Below, piece after piece: positions 25,990 through 34,286 of a stretch of 64,000 nucleotides of DNA (its first letter is position 1; each line of letters starts with the position of its first letter). The translations under genes and the position numbers were made by a program. The notes beneath the pieces are model-generated. The model was given only the letters and a program-made list of their open reading frames with translations, was not told where the DNA came from and ran no database searches. Source of the stretch: Paenibacillus solanacearum (lineage in GTDB: Bacteria; Bacillota; Bacilli; Paenibacillales; NBRC-103111); contig NZ_CAJVAS010000016.1 of assembly GCF_910593845.1 (NCBI RefSeq), positions 87,392-151,391 on the forward strand, read 5' to 3'.

Positions 25990-26317
25990 TCTCCAGCCCC
26001 CCTGTCAATTCCATCGCATCCGCTCTACGAATCAGCGGATTTATCCTATTACTAGGTCATATGACGGAAGAAGGCGAAGAATGAAAGTTTTTAATTTTCC
26101 GACAATAAAAAGACAGGTTGCATACCGGATGCTATCCAGCAAACAACCTGTCTTCCTAGTGATAACAGCGGCGGCGAGAACGCCGATACGCATCGCGCGC
26201 CGCCCTGTGCGGCTCAGCCGCATTCCTACCGGCTGTCCGGCGGCCCTGGCCGAAAGAAGCACGGCCCCTTCGCTCTTGACCGCCTCCGCTGTGATACGCC
26301 GGAATCGGAACGGCCGA
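25990..26317. other. Intergenic region with one hairpin
   Basis: About 330 bp between wrbA and the solute-binding gene. It contains the AGACAGGTTG / CAACCTGTCT inverted repeat described separately and a short CCTATTACTAGG palindrome at 26045-26056. No credible gene. Confidence 0.5.
26107..26153 (-). terminator. Rho-independent terminator downstream of wrbA
   Basis: Perfect 10-bp stem AGACAGGTTG / CAACCTGTCT (26111-26120, 26144-26153) followed on the minus strand by TTTTATTG. It lies about 165 nt beyond the wrbA stop, so it could alternatively be an attenuator in the leader of the solute-binding gene. Confidence 0.65.
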
Positions 26318-26932
26318 TCAGGCGTTAAGTCCCGACTTGACCGCCTTGGCAACGGCAACGGTACGCTTGGCCTGGTGCTTCACCGCCGGTTGTACATCTT
26401 CGACCATGCGGCCGGATGAATCAACCGTTACGCTGGTGCCGTACGGATTGCCGCCGGAAGCGAAAATAACGGGATCGGTATAGCCCGGCGCGGCCACGAT
26501 GGCCCCCCAATGATACATCGTCGTGTACAGCTGAAGAATCGTCTGCTCTTGCCCGCCGTGCGCATTTTGCGCTGAGCTCATGGCGCTGACGACTTTATTC
26601 GCCAGCTTCCCATGAAACCATAGCCCGCCTGTCGTATCGATAAACTGCTTCACTTGACCGGGAACGTTACCGAATCGCGTCGGAACGCTGAATACAATCG
26701 CATCCGCCCACTCCAGGTCGCTCAAGGTTACGTTCGGTACGTCTTTTGTCGCTTCGACATGGGCTTTCCAAGCCGGATTGGAATCGATCGCCGCTTGCGG
26801 CGCCAGCTCCGGGATCTTTAGCACCTTTACTTCTGCACCGGCTTCCTTGCCCCCTTCCGCCGCCCACTCGGCAAGCTGGTAGTTCGTACCGGTCGAGCTG
26901 TAATAAATGATCGCGAGATTGACACTAGACAT
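26318..26932 (-). CDS. wrbA: NAD(P)H:quinone oxidoreductase, WrbA type
   Basis: 204 residues. FMN-binding flavodoxin fold: YYSSTGTNYQLAEWAAEGGKEAGAEVKVLKIPE, then WADAIVFSVPTRFGNVPGQVKQFIDTTGGLWFHGKLANKVVSAMSSAQNAHGGQEQTIL with the isoalloxazine-contacting SAQNAHGGQE. It reduces quinones by two electrons, avoiding semiquinones. I start at the ATG at 26932 with AGGAGAG 9 nt upstream; an earlier ATG adds a 34-residue non-homologous tail. It sits at the end of the MhqR-type quinone-stress cluster, 150 bp after the hydrolase gene. Confidence 0.9.
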   Translation of the reverse strand: MSSVNLAIIYYSSTGTNYQLAEWAAEGGKEAGAEVKVLKIPELAPQAAIDSNPAWKAHVEATKDVPNVTLSDLEWADAIVFSVPTRFGNVPGQVKQFIDTTGGLWFHGKLANKVVSAMSSAQNAHGGQEQTILQLYTTMYHWGAIVAAPGYTDPVIFASGGNPYGTSVTVDSSGRMVEDVQPAVKHQAKRTVAVAKAVKSGLNA

Positions 26933-27082
26933 TGGATTGCACTCTCCTGTTCGATATGAGGTATGAGCAGCAGCTTTATCGGGAAATCCCGCTCTACACA
27001 CCATATTATTATTTACAGCAGCGAAAGCCGGCATTCTTCGAAAAGCGGTCCGCTCCGGGATCAGAGCGGGGATGAGCGAAAA

Positions 27083-27694
27083 TCAGGAAGGGAAGCGCGC
27101 TTGGAACCAGGACGCCGCCGCTTCCGCTTCCGTATAGGTCAACTGATGGCCGCGGTTCTCCCACTGGACCGTCACGGAGGCGCCGGCTGCGCCGAGAAGC
27201 TGCTGCAGCTCCTCCGTTTCCCCCGGGGAACAGATCGGATCGTTCGTCCCCGCTCCGATAAATACCGGGAGTCCGGTCAGATCGGGAAGCGAGATGCCTC
27301 TGCGCGGAACCATCGGGTGATGAAGGATAGCGCCCTTGAACGGGTGCGCATAATGGAACAGCAGGCTGCCGATCATATTGGCGCCGTTGGAGTAGCCGAC
27401 CACCACAGCGCTGCCGCGGTCAAACCCGTACTCGCCGGCGGCTTGGTCGAGGAACGCATGCACCTCCTTCGTTCGAACGATCAAATCTTCTTCGTCGAAC
27501 ACACCCTCCGCCAACCGCCGGAAGAAGCGCGGCATCCCGTTCTCCAGCACGTTCCCGCGAAGGCTGAGAACAGACGAGGATGGAGAAATGGCGCGGGCCA
27601 GCGGCAGCAGATCGCGCTCCGTCCCTCCCGTGCCATGGAACAGCACTAACGTTGGCGCCTCGGGACGCAAGCCTTGCTCGTAAAGATGCTTCAT
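27083..27694 (-). CDS. Alpha/beta hydrolase (MhqD/carboxylesterase-like)
   Basis: 203 residues. PTLVLFHGTGGTERDLLPLA forms the oxyanion region, VVVGYSNGANM the nucleophile elbow (GxSxG with Ser), and the C-terminal GTNDPICSP and NRGHQLT supply Asp and His. It resembles MhqD, the hydrolase co-regulated with ring-cleaving dioxygenases in Bacillus quinone resistance. The gene overlaps the dioxygenase gene by 4 bp (ATGA), so the two are translationally coupled. Confidence 0.85.
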   Translation of the reverse strand: MKHLYEQGLRPEAPTLVLFHGTGGTERDLLPLARAISPSSSVLSLRGNVLENGMPRFFRRLAEGVFDEEDLIVRTKEVHAFLDQAAGEYGFDRGSAVVVGYSNGANMIGSLLFHYAHPFKGAILHHPMVPRRGISLPDLTGLPVFIGAGTNDPICSPGETEELQQLLGAAGASVTVQWENRGHQLTYTEAEAAASWFQARFPS

Positions 27695-28641
27695 ACCGAT
27701 TTCCCCTCCAACACCCGGACTTCGATCGGAAGCAGGTTCGCTTCGATTTGCGCGCGATGCGGCTCGAACCAGTCAGGCAGCATCAGCCGTGAGCCCAGCC
27801 CATCGGCAGGCTCGTCGCGGGCGAATCCCGGCGGATCCGTCGCGATCTCGAACAGGATGCCGCCGGCTTCCCGGAAGTAGAGCGCATTGAAATATTGCCG
27901 ATCCACGATTGGCGTCGGATGGTAGCCGTACGTTTCCACGGCGCTTCTCCACGCGTCATGCTGCTGGAAATCCGCGGCGCGCCACGCAATATGATGCACT
28001 GTGCCCGCGCCGTCACTCCCCTGGCTCATCGCGGCGAGAGGTACATCGATCACGTTGCCGATGTCTCCTTTGGCGCGGAAGCGAGCATATGCCATGTCTT
28101 CCGCTACCTTCTCCAGCCCGAGCAGCTGCTCCAGCGCATCCATCGTGCGCTGCGGATGAACGCTGAACAGCACCGCGCCGCCGAAGCCTTTGATCGCACG
28201 TTCGGCGGGAATGCCGCCGAACGACCACTGGCTTTCCGCCCCTTCCGCCCGTTCGACCAGCTCGAGCCGCAGACCTTCGTTGTCCGAGATCTGAAGGTAC
28301 AGCTCGCCGAATCGGCTTACTTTGGCAGTCTCAACGCCGAAGCCTGCAAGCCGCTGCTCCCAATAGGGGAGCGAGCCGACCGGCACCGCATACGAGGTGA
28401 TGCCGACCTGGCCGCCCCCGGCAGCTCCTTTACGCGAATGCGGCCAAGGGAAGAACGTAATGATCGTTCCCGGACTTCCCTCCTCATTGCCGAAGTAAAG
28501 ATGGTATACTTCAGGGGCGTCGAAGTTAATCGTTTTCTTCACGAGACGAAGCCCCAGAACTCCGGCGTAGAAGTCGACATTCGCCTGCGGATCGCGGGCG
28601 AATGCGGTAATATGGTGAATGCCTGCCGTTTGCATGGTCAT
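27691..28641 (-). CDS. Ring-cleaving dioxygenase, MhqO/MhqA-like (glyoxalase fold)
   Basis: 316 residues, two vicinal-oxygen-chelate modules. Metal ligands: GIHHITAFARDPQANVDFYAGVLGLRLVKKTINFD (N-terminal His), VHHIAWRAAD (second His) and GGILFEIATDPPGF (Glu). The TINFDAPEVYHLYFG and GSPGTIITFFPWP blocks are characteristic of the MhqA/MhqO/MhqE group, which opens quinone or catechol rings and protects from quinone-like electrophiles. AGGAGG lies 7 nt before the ATG. DoxX lies 71 bp upstream; the hydrolase overlaps its end. Confidence 0.9.
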   Translation of the reverse strand: MTMQTAGIHHITAFARDPQANVDFYAGVLGLRLVKKTINFDAPEVYHLYFGNEEGSPGTIITFFPWPHSRKGAAGGGQVGITSYAVPVGSLPYWEQRLAGFGVETAKVSRFGELYLQISDNEGLRLELVERAEGAESQWSFGGIPAERAIKGFGGAVLFSVHPQRTMDALEQLLGLEKVAEDMAYARFRAKGDIGNVIDVPLAAMSQGSDGAGTVHHIAWRAADFQQHDAWRSAVETYGYHPTPIVDRQYFNALYFREAGGILFEIATDPPGFARDEPADGLGSRLMLPDWFEPHRAQIEANLLPIEVRVLEGKSV

Positions 28642-28712
28642 CTGTATTCCTCCTCTATGCTTCTCGTCTATGGCCTAGCGCAAGCCATGCCGTTATTGTT
28701 ATGACAAGCGTT

Positions 28713-29111
28713 TTATTGAATCAGAGCATCCAGCGAATAGGAACCGGCACCGGTCAGCGCGATCCCGACTACAACGGCGATCAGCACCAACTGGTATTCA
28801 ATGCCGTTCGAGGTGATCCACAGTCCGTTTTTGCCATGCACCTTGACGATCGCGCCCAGCATGGCGGCCGTGATAAGCACAGCAGCGAGCGGTGTCACGA
28901 AGCCGATGGCGAAGAGTGCGCCTCCGACCAGCTCCATCAATCCGGCGACCACCGCCATGACGATACCCGGCTTTATGCCGACCGATTCCATCCAACCGCC
29001 CGTTCCTTTCGGACCGTACCCTCCGAACCACCCGAACAGCTTCTGGGCTCCGTGCCCGACAAACAACAACCCAACAACCAAACGAATTACAAGCAATCCC
29101 CATGCCATCAT
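28713..29111 (-). CDS. DoxX family membrane protein (MhqP-like)
   Basis: About 132 residues with four transmembrane helices. The block RLVVGLLFVGHGAQKLFGWFGGYGPKGTGGWMESVGIKPG is the DoxX signature, followed by AGLMELVGGALFAIGFVTPLAAVLI. In B. subtilis MhqP belongs to the mhqNOP operon with dioxygenase MhqO. I choose the ATG at 29111, giving a 9-nt distance to GGAGG; the ATG at 29120 abuts that site. Two MhqR-like palindromes lie upstream, so quinone- and electrophile-inducible expression is likely. Confidence 0.88.
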   Translation of the reverse strand: MMAWGLLVIRLVVGLLFVGHGAQKLFGWFGGYGPKGTGGWMESVGIKPGIVMAVVAGLMELVGGALFAIGFVTPLAAVLITAAMLGAIVKVHGKNGLWITSNGIEYQLVLIAVVVGIALTGAGSYSLDALIQ

Positions 29112-29141
29112 ACCTATCATCCTCCATTTATTATTATTTTG

Positions 29142-29169
29142 AGTATCTTTAATTTAAGATATTTGACAA
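29142..29169 (-). promoter_or_regulatory. Proximal promoter with MhqR-like operator (box 1)
   Basis: TATCTTTAATTTAAGATA (29144-29161) is an 18-bp inverted repeat with TATCTT/AAGATA arms, like the B. subtilis MhqR box (tATCTcgaAtTCgAGATa as remembered). It fills the spacer between a minus-strand TTGTCA (29164-29169) and GATACT (29142-29147), 16 bp apart, so a bound repressor would exclude RNA polymerase. Confidence 0.65.
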
Positions 29170-29179
29170 GCATAAGCTT

Positions 29180-29257
29180 CTATCTATATTTCGATCCTCT
29201 GCCGGCCCTTTGGACCGTCATGGCAGCTCCTCGGTTGTCTACCGTATTCCGCAGCAT
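29180..29257 (-). CDS. Possible 25-residue small protein between the two MhqR-like boxes
   Basis: Reading leftwards from an ATG at 29257 gives 25 codons and a TAG, peptide starting MLRNTVDNRGAAM, basic at the C-terminus (six Arg/Lys in the last ten). AAGGAG is 9 nt upstream (29267-29272 on plus), and a promoter with an operator lies before it. I know no homologue. It could be a regulated micropeptide or a leader peptide, and chance occurrence is not excluded. Confidence 0.35.
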   Translation of the reverse strand: MLRNTVDNRGAAMTVQRAGRGSKYR

Positions 29258-29291
29258 GAAGCTCAACTCCTTCGTTTGTCTCAAATTTAAT

Positions 29292-29332
29292 TATCTTGAA
29301 TTAAAGATAAATGATTTTCCGAGCGTTGTCAA
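29292..29332 (-). promoter_or_regulatory. Distal promoter with MhqR-like operator (box 2)
   Basis: TATCTTGAATTAAAGATA (29292-29309) has the same 18-bp layout and arms as box 1 and an MhqR-like GAATT centre. On the minus strand TTGACA (29327-29332) and TATCTT (29304-29309) are 17 bp apart, so the operator arm is itself the -10 box. Confidence 0.65.
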
Positions 29333-29426
29333 CCCATTCTAGAAAAAAGCCGCGTGCCTTTCTGCATCTGGACGTGAACAGGCGGTTCTATGAAAAAAAA
29401 CCGCCATAACCGCATTTCCGAACAGC

Positions 29427-29885
29427 TTACCTGACCACTCTGCGTATCATCAGAAAGAACACGATGCCCGTAAAAATGCCGATAAACGCAAACAGCATGG
29501 GCAGCCACACCGGACCGAACAAAACGCCGAAGAGCTTCAGCTTCGTCGAAAACATGATGCCGACGGTGCCGAAAAAGGCGCCCAACACGAACGGGAGGTA
29601 TGCGAACGGCGCGGTCGTCCCTGCGTCCTTGTAGGCATCCCACATGCCGAACATATACAGGCACGGATAAAACATAAGCCAGTGGTAGTCGGTCACCTGA
29701 ATGGCACCGTCAATATCCCCCTGGAAGCTATAAATAATGAGCAGATTCAAATGCGCCTGCGTATTGATCACAAATTCCAGTATGATCAAAGTGATTCCTT
29801 TGACATACTGCTTGTTCAGAAATTGGCCGAACCCGGGAAGGGCGATCGCCCACAGCAGCTTTTCGATTTTATTGGAAGTGGTCAT
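29427..29885 (-). CDS. Multi-pass membrane protein of unknown function (TM2-domain-like start)
   Basis: 152 residues, four or five hydrophobic segments. LLWAIALPGFGQFLNKQYVKGITLIILEF resembles the TM2 / DUF5683 type opening (proline-glycine turn, GQFLNKxYxKG). No catalytic motif. It lies 16 nt downstream of the CBO0543-like gene on the same strand and probably shares its transcript. The ribosome-binding site is weak, consistent with coupling. Confidence 0.7.
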   Translation of the reverse strand: MTTSNKIEKLLWAIALPGFGQFLNKQYVKGITLIILEFVINTQAHLNLLIIYSFQGDIDGAIQVTDYHWLMFYPCLYMFGMWDAYKDAGTTAPFAYLPFVLGAFFGTVGIMFSTKLKLFGVLFGPVWLPMLFAFIGIFTGIVFFLMIRRVVR

Positions 29886-29901
29886 GGCGGTATCACGGCT
29901 A

Positions 29902-30534
29902 CTAGTGCATCACATCGGCAGATTCAACAGCGGCTTGCGCTTGCGGAACGAAGCGATGGCGGGCATCGGCTTGTACGGTATTCGTGAACGGCCGAAGCCA
30001 TCTGTCCTTCATCCGCAGCGGCAGCGCCATGAGGCTGGACTCCCGCTGCTTCGGCGCTTTAAGTTCCTGCTTGTTCTTTTTCGTAAATAGGTGCACGGCT
30101 CCCGCCAGCGCGCGAATGGTAAACAACGTGAAGTTGATATAAGCGAACGTCTGCAGAACCGACCACGACTTCCATTGAAACAACCGAGTCCGCTTCTCCA
30201 TAATCCATTGCGCGATCGACATCGGCACGCTAAAGCACAAGCTTTTCAGGACTATCCCCAGCGGCTTCGATTTGGACGTCCACCGGACCCAAATGACGCT
30301 CAGCAGCGGATAAAACAGCAGATCGTATAAAATGTTCGTATCGAAGATATTCGGGAACGGCCGGACCGGATATTCGATTTTATTTCTTTTGATGAAAACG
30401 GAATCGACGGCGGTGGATAAAATGCCTTTGGCAAAAAACACGGTCAGATGCATCGGCAAATGTCTGCGCTTCAACACAAAGGGAGCCGCCGCCAAACAAG
30501 AAACAAACAGCATTCTCATCATGAACCGTTCCAC
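29902..30534 (-). CDS. Membrane protein, probable CBO0543 family
   Basis: About 210 residues from a GTG at 30534, which has AAGGAGG 8 nt upstream; the open frame extends 11 codons further, but that stretch contains the ribosome-binding site itself. Hydrophobic segments at about 10-28, 55-75 (YDLLFYPLLSVIWVRW) and 125-145. The YDLLFYPLLSVIWV block and the WxLLQTFAYINFTLFT-like tail resemble CBO0543 family proteins of spore formers, function unknown. The C-terminal 50 residues are basic and probably cytoplasmic. Confidence 0.65.
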   Translation of the reverse strand: MERFMMRMLFVSCLAAAPFVLKRRHLPMHLTVFFAKGILSTAVDSVFIKRNKIEYPVRPFPNIFDTNILYDLLFYPLLSVIWVRWTSKSKPLGIVLKSLCFSVPMSIAQWIMEKRTRLFQWKSWSVLQTFAYINFTLFTIRALAGAVHLFTKKNKQELKAPKQRESSLMALPLRMKDRWLRPFTNTVQADARHRFVPQAQAAVESADVMH

Positions 30535-30650
30535 ACTGAATTCCTCCTTGCACTGGATGGTTAACATTAGTATTCAATGGGGAAACGAATATATGTGTTG
30601 TAAAATTTAGTAACCTGTCGCAAGAGGTTTGAGACGGCTCCTTCTACGGC

Positions 30651-30689
30651 AAAAAGCGCCTCAGCCGCCATCATGCAGCTTGAAGCGCT
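30651..30689 (-). terminator. Probable terminator of the histidine kinase gene
   Basis: Stem AGCGC/GCGCT with inner TCA..GC / GC..TGA pairing (about 30654-30689), followed on the minus strand by TTTTT-GCC. It lies 26 nt beyond the kinase stop. Confidence 0.68.
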
Positions 30690-30714
30690 CTTCTCGATTC
30701 GATAGACTCTTGCG

Positions 30715-32040
30715 TCAATCGGCGGCCGACTCGTTCGGAACCGGCGCGGACTGCAGCGGCAGCGTGACGGTGACCACGGTCCCCTGATTCGGATGGCTCT
30801 TGACGTCGATGTCCCCATCGAAGTAGTCAACCAGCTTTTTCACCATAAACAAGCCGATGCCCTGCCCGCCCTTCTCTTCATTGAATTTCTCGTATTTGCG
30901 GAACAGCAGCCCGAGCTGTTCTTGACCGATGCCTACCCCATGGTCTCTGACCGCGATATAGAGCCGCCGCTGATCGGTGTACACATGAAGAAAGACGGTG
31001 CCGCCCTCGTAGCTGTACTTCACCGCATTGCCAAGTATATTCGAGACGATCAGCTTAAAGCCGATCGCGTTGCTGAGCAGGCGGTCCCCATCCGAAAGCA
31101 AAATATCGCTGACCAGCTTCATTCCCTGCGTCCGCGCCTTCACTTCCATCATCTCAGTCACTTCGGCCAGCAGCGCCTTGGGCATGATTTGCTTGCGCAG
31201 CCATAACGATTCGGTCGTCAATAGCTGCTCCGTATTTATAATATGACTGATTTCGTTATCGATCAGCATGACGTAATCGCAAATCGCCTTGAGCTTTTCG
31301 CGGTCCGCCTCCTCTTCCGTCTTCTGCATCAACAGCATCGAATACGCCTTGATCACCGTGAGCGGATTGCGGACTTCATGCGATACGGCATGGACGAAAT
31401 CAAGCTTTTGCTTGTAAAAATCCATCTCCGTCTCGATCTCATACTGCGCGGAGTGCGACGGAAGCAGCTGCCTGTTGCGGTGGCTGCGGTACATATTGGA
31501 GCGGATCATATGCTGATCCGTCATTAAATAGCCGTGGGTTTTCAGCTTCTCATTCTGGGCCGAGGCGGAGATGACGCTGCCGTCGTAGCAGCAGACGGTG
31601 AAGTAATCGTGCTCGCCCGCCGCGGCGCTGCGCTTTGACTCCGGATGCGCGGCGTTAGCCTGCTCCAGCGGCCAGTCCGCATGCCCCCATATTCTCACCG
31701 ATGCATTCTCATGCCCGGATCGCTCTCCGAACGGCTCGATATGCGCCAATACGTGCTCAAACCGATAATCGGCATGCCTCCGGAAAAAATCCCCGCTATC
31801 TACAAAATGAATGTAATCGCGGTCGTTCCCGGGCCTCTCCGACCTCAGTCTTGCGGTAATCGATTCGAAGCGTTCCCTGCTGTCTATGAAAATCACATGC
31901 TGATCGAAGTCTACGGCGCTCTGCAGGAAGGACACCGCATTGCGCAAATACCCTTCTGCGGAATCGTAGCTGTACAGGATGCGCGCTCCATTCTCAACAT
32001 TCACCTTGTGGCTCAGTTGAATCGTTCTGGAAGTAGACAT
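30715..32040 (-). CDS. Soluble sensor histidine kinase with an N-terminal MEDS domain
   Basis: 441 residues, no transmembrane helix. Residues about 10-180 fit the MEDS (DcmR-type) sensory domain: HILYSYDSAEGYLRNAVSFLQSAVDFDQHVIFID and FTVCCYDG. The kinase core has the H-box FVHAVSHEVRNPLTVIKAY (phospho-His about 221), N-box SNILGNAVKYSYEGG, G1 RDHGVGIGQEQ and G2 GGQGIGLFMVKKL. It starts at 32040, where GGAGG is 5 nt upstream. No response regulator is adjacent, so the partner must be elsewhere. MEDS kinases in Bacillota are sometimes sporulation inputs (KinA-like phosphorelay); that is only a possibility here. Confidence 0.9.
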   Translation of the reverse strand: MSTSRTIQLSHKVNVENGARILYSYDSAEGYLRNAVSFLQSAVDFDQHVIFIDSRERFESITARLRSERPGNDRDYIHFVDSGDFFRRHADYRFEHVLAHIEPFGERSGHENASVRIWGHADWPLEQANAAHPESKRSAAAGEHDYFTVCCYDGSVISASAQNEKLKTHGYLMTDQHMIRSNMYRSHRNRQLLPSHSAQYEIETEMDFYKQKLDFVHAVSHEVRNPLTVIKAYSMLLMQKTEEEADREKLKAICDYVMLIDNEISHIINTEQLLTTESLWLRKQIMPKALLAEVTEMMEVKARTQGMKLVSDILLSDGDRLLSNAIGFKLIVSNILGNAVKYSYEGGTVFLHVYTDQRRLYIAVRDHGVGIGQEQLGLLFRKYEKFNEEKGGQGIGLFMVKKLVDYFDGDIDVKSHPNQGTVVTVTLPLQSAPVPNESAAD

Positions 32041-32238
32041 TAAGGCCTCCGAAATCAATAGATTACTACTGTTTCACTATATCAGACTATGCCTGTTTTT
32101 GATATACCCTCATCCATATTGTGAAATATTGCTCATGAGAAGTATGGTAATTTTTTTGAAAAAGGGTTTTGTCGATCCATGACGAATACAAACTGTTGGA
32201 GCCAAGCCACTTAAACGGATAGAGAAACGAGGAGGAGA

Positions 32239-33900
32239 ATGATGAAACATACGAATCGTCTGACCAAATTCGTCGCGATGCTTTGTTTGGTAATGATGCT
32301 CGGATGCGCGAATCTCGCCTTTTTCGCAGACGAGGCCCGAGCGGATTCCACTTACAGCTACCGGACCGCTCCGAACGATACGATCGGCATCACCCGTCCC
32401 GCAATCACCTATTACTTTACGACCGATCTGGGCATGCAGCCTTCGGCGTATTCCATGTATTTGAACGGCAAAAGCGTCACCGCGACCTATGACGGCAAAG
32501 GAACGCTGAGCCATACACCGGCCCAAGACCTCGCGCCTGGCGAGTACAATGTGGAGATCTCGATCACGTATCCCGGCTATATGCCGATGCAGCAATCCTG
32601 GAAGTTCACCGTCGCCGCCAATGCGCTGAAGCAGTTTCCGGCCGTGACGGCCGAGCAGCAGGACGGCTTGTCCGCGCTGAACGACTACCGGGCGATTTAC
32701 GGACTGAATCCCGTCAAGTTCAACGACATGCTGAACGCCGGAGCGACCGCCCACGCCAGCTATCTGGAAAAGAACAAGGTCAATCAGTCGAAGGACAGCC
32801 GGGTCAGCCTGCATGAAGAAGAGCCGGGGAAATCCGGATTTATCGGCAAAAAACCGCTCGACCGCGCCAAATATTACGGCTATTCCACCGGCGGTGTAGG
32901 CGAAGATGCCGCGCTGCTCAAAAAGGCTGCGGTGAAGGAAGCGATCGACGCGTTCTTCGATGCGCCGTACCATAGAACCCCGCTGCTCGACCCATCCATA
33001 CAGGAAGTCGGCGTCGGCAGAGTAGGCAATTATACCGTTATTTTATTCGGACTGACGCCGACCAATAACGCGCAGCTCGTCGTCTCCCCGGCCCCCGGCG
33101 ACCGGTTCGTTCCTACCGTCTTCGACGGATATGAAGCGCCGGACCCGCTGCGCATGCATGCCGGAGCGGAATACCCTGCCGGCTATCCGATTATGGCCCA
33201 ATATTTTGGCGCCGACATCGACAAGGTCAAGCTGATCAGCGCCGAGCTGCTGGACAGCAGCAACAAGCCGGTCGACATTCTCGCCAATTCGCCGGATAAT
33301 GACGACAGCTTGACGAATGCGATCATTGTGATCCCGCGCAAACCGCTGGAAGCGGATGCCCGCTACTATGTCAAGCTGAAGCTGCAAGCCGTGAATAAGG
33401 ACGGCGCCAGCACGACCGAGACGAAGGAATGGGATTTTACAACGGAGCCGGTCGCTTCGCTCGGCAAACAGAAGCTGCATCAAAATGCGGCCGACTATAA
33501 AAAAAATTATGTGACCGCCACACCGGTTCAGCGTACCGCAGCGTTCGGACTGGATGACACTGCCTATTCGGTAGACGGCATTGCGTTTCCGATGAAGCGG
33601 CCGCCGCTGATCGTCGACGGCTCCTCGTATTTGTATATCCGCGATCTCGCGGCCGCGCTCGGAGCGAATGTGGAGTGGGACAACGAGAAGCGAGCGGCGG
33701 TTTATACGAAAGGGCCGCTGAAGGTTACGCTGTATACGAATGCCAATCAGGTTGAAATCAACGGCACGGTCAAAACGACGGACACGCCCGCCCGGTTAAT
33801 CGACGAAAACACGATGGTGCCGGTGCGGCTGCTGGCTGAAGTATTGGGAGCAAAAGTCGATTACGCGGAAGCGACGCGAACCGTAAAAATCAATTATTAA
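32239..33900 (+). CDS. Secreted CAP-domain protein with C-terminal copper-amine-oxidase-N stalk repeat
   Basis: 553 residues. A signal peptide (cleavage near ARA-DS, residue 34) is followed by a beta domain (about 35-135), then a CAP/SCP domain (about 138-278; LSALNDYRAIYGLNPVKFNDMLNAGATAHASYL, and AIDAFFDAPYHRTPLLDPSIQEVGVG). A Big/FN3-like module (about 290-400) comes next, and finally a copper amine oxidase N-terminal-like domain (about 455-553; PPLIVDGSSYLYIRDLAAALGANVEWD, then MVPVRLLAEVLGAKVDY). The last is a wall-associated module very common in Paenibacillus and is not an oxidase. CAP function in bacteria is mostly unknown; SafA/YkwD-type spore proteins share it. Start 32239 or 32242. 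Confidence 0.87.
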   Translation: MMKHTNRLTKFVAMLCLVMMLGCANLAFFADEARADSTYSYRTAPNDTIGITRPAITYYFTTDLGMQPSAYSMYLNGKSVTATYDGKGTLSHTPAQDLAPGEYNVEISITYPGYMPMQQSWKFTVAANALKQFPAVTAEQQDGLSALNDYRAIYGLNPVKFNDMLNAGATAHASYLEKNKVNQSKDSRVSLHEEEPGKSGFIGKKPLDRAKYYGYSTGGVGEDAALLKKAAVKEAIDAFFDAPYHRTPLLDPSIQEVGVGRVGNYTVILFGLTPTNNAQLVVSPAPGDRFVPTVFDGYEAPDPLRMHAGAEYPAGYPIMAQYFGADIDKVKLISAELLDSSNKPVDILANSPDNDDSLTNAIIVIPRKPLEADARYYVKLKLQAVNKDGASTTETKEWDFTTEPVASLGKQKLHQNAADYKKNYVTATPVQRTAAFGLDDTAYSVDGIAFPMKRPPLIVDGSSYLYIRDLAAALGANVEWDNEKRAAVYTKGPLKVTLYTNANQVEINGTVKTTDTPARLIDENTMVPVRLLAEVLGAKVDYAEATRTVKINY

Positions 33901-33905
33901 AACAT

Positions 33906-33943
33906 GAAGGAGTCTGGCGCTGAAGCCAAGGCTCCTTTTTTTG
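33906..33943 (+). terminator. Rho-independent terminator of the CAP protein gene
   Basis: Stem AAGGAGTCTGGC / GCCAAGGCTCCTT with a GCTGAA loop, followed by seven T (33936-33942). Confidence 0.88.
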
Positions 33944-34286
33944 TCGGCCGTTTGCCGTTGCCCGTTGACGTACTGACGTATTATGGTTGACGGTTGACTT
34001 TAGGCGGTTACCCCTCGGTCCGGGGAGCGGACCGGATGCTCCGAATGACCCCATGCAGATCCTCCGCCTTACGTCCTACTTCCGCTCCTCCCGGCTCATC
34101 GATGTGGATAGATCATCCTGTGGATATGTTGACATACACCGTCCGAATTATACACAGTAAGCGGTTTTAGGCTGTGAATATTGTGTATAATTTTGTGGAT
34201 ATTCTCACAATTCAATGTTTTTGCGCAAGTTTGCATGGATGCGCCGATGCCGTTCGGCGATCTGCCGGCCCCCCTCCGCGGCTTCA
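33944..34286. other. Intergenic region containing a cluster of DnaA-box-like sequences
   Basis: About 340 bp between two genes. Five 9-mers related to the DnaA box TTATNCACA lie at 34103-34111, 34119-34127, 34148-34156, 34182-34190 and 34194-34202. The third and fourth are exact matches (TTATACACA and its complement); the other three fit at 8 of 9. The surrounding 34140-34220 is AT-rich. The left part (33944-34100) shows nothing. No dnaA, dnaN or rpmH gene is nearby, so this is not the chromosomal origin. Confidence 0.6.

Noticed and set aside
29384..29413. GGCGGTT/AACCGCC repeat after the membrane protein gene
   Set aside because: The A-rich tract is inside the loop and not after the stem, so a terminator is not convincing.
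34103..34202. Chromosomal replication origin
   Set aside because: No dnaA, dnaN, recF or gyrB gene around it; better explained as a DnaA-box cluster or promoter region.
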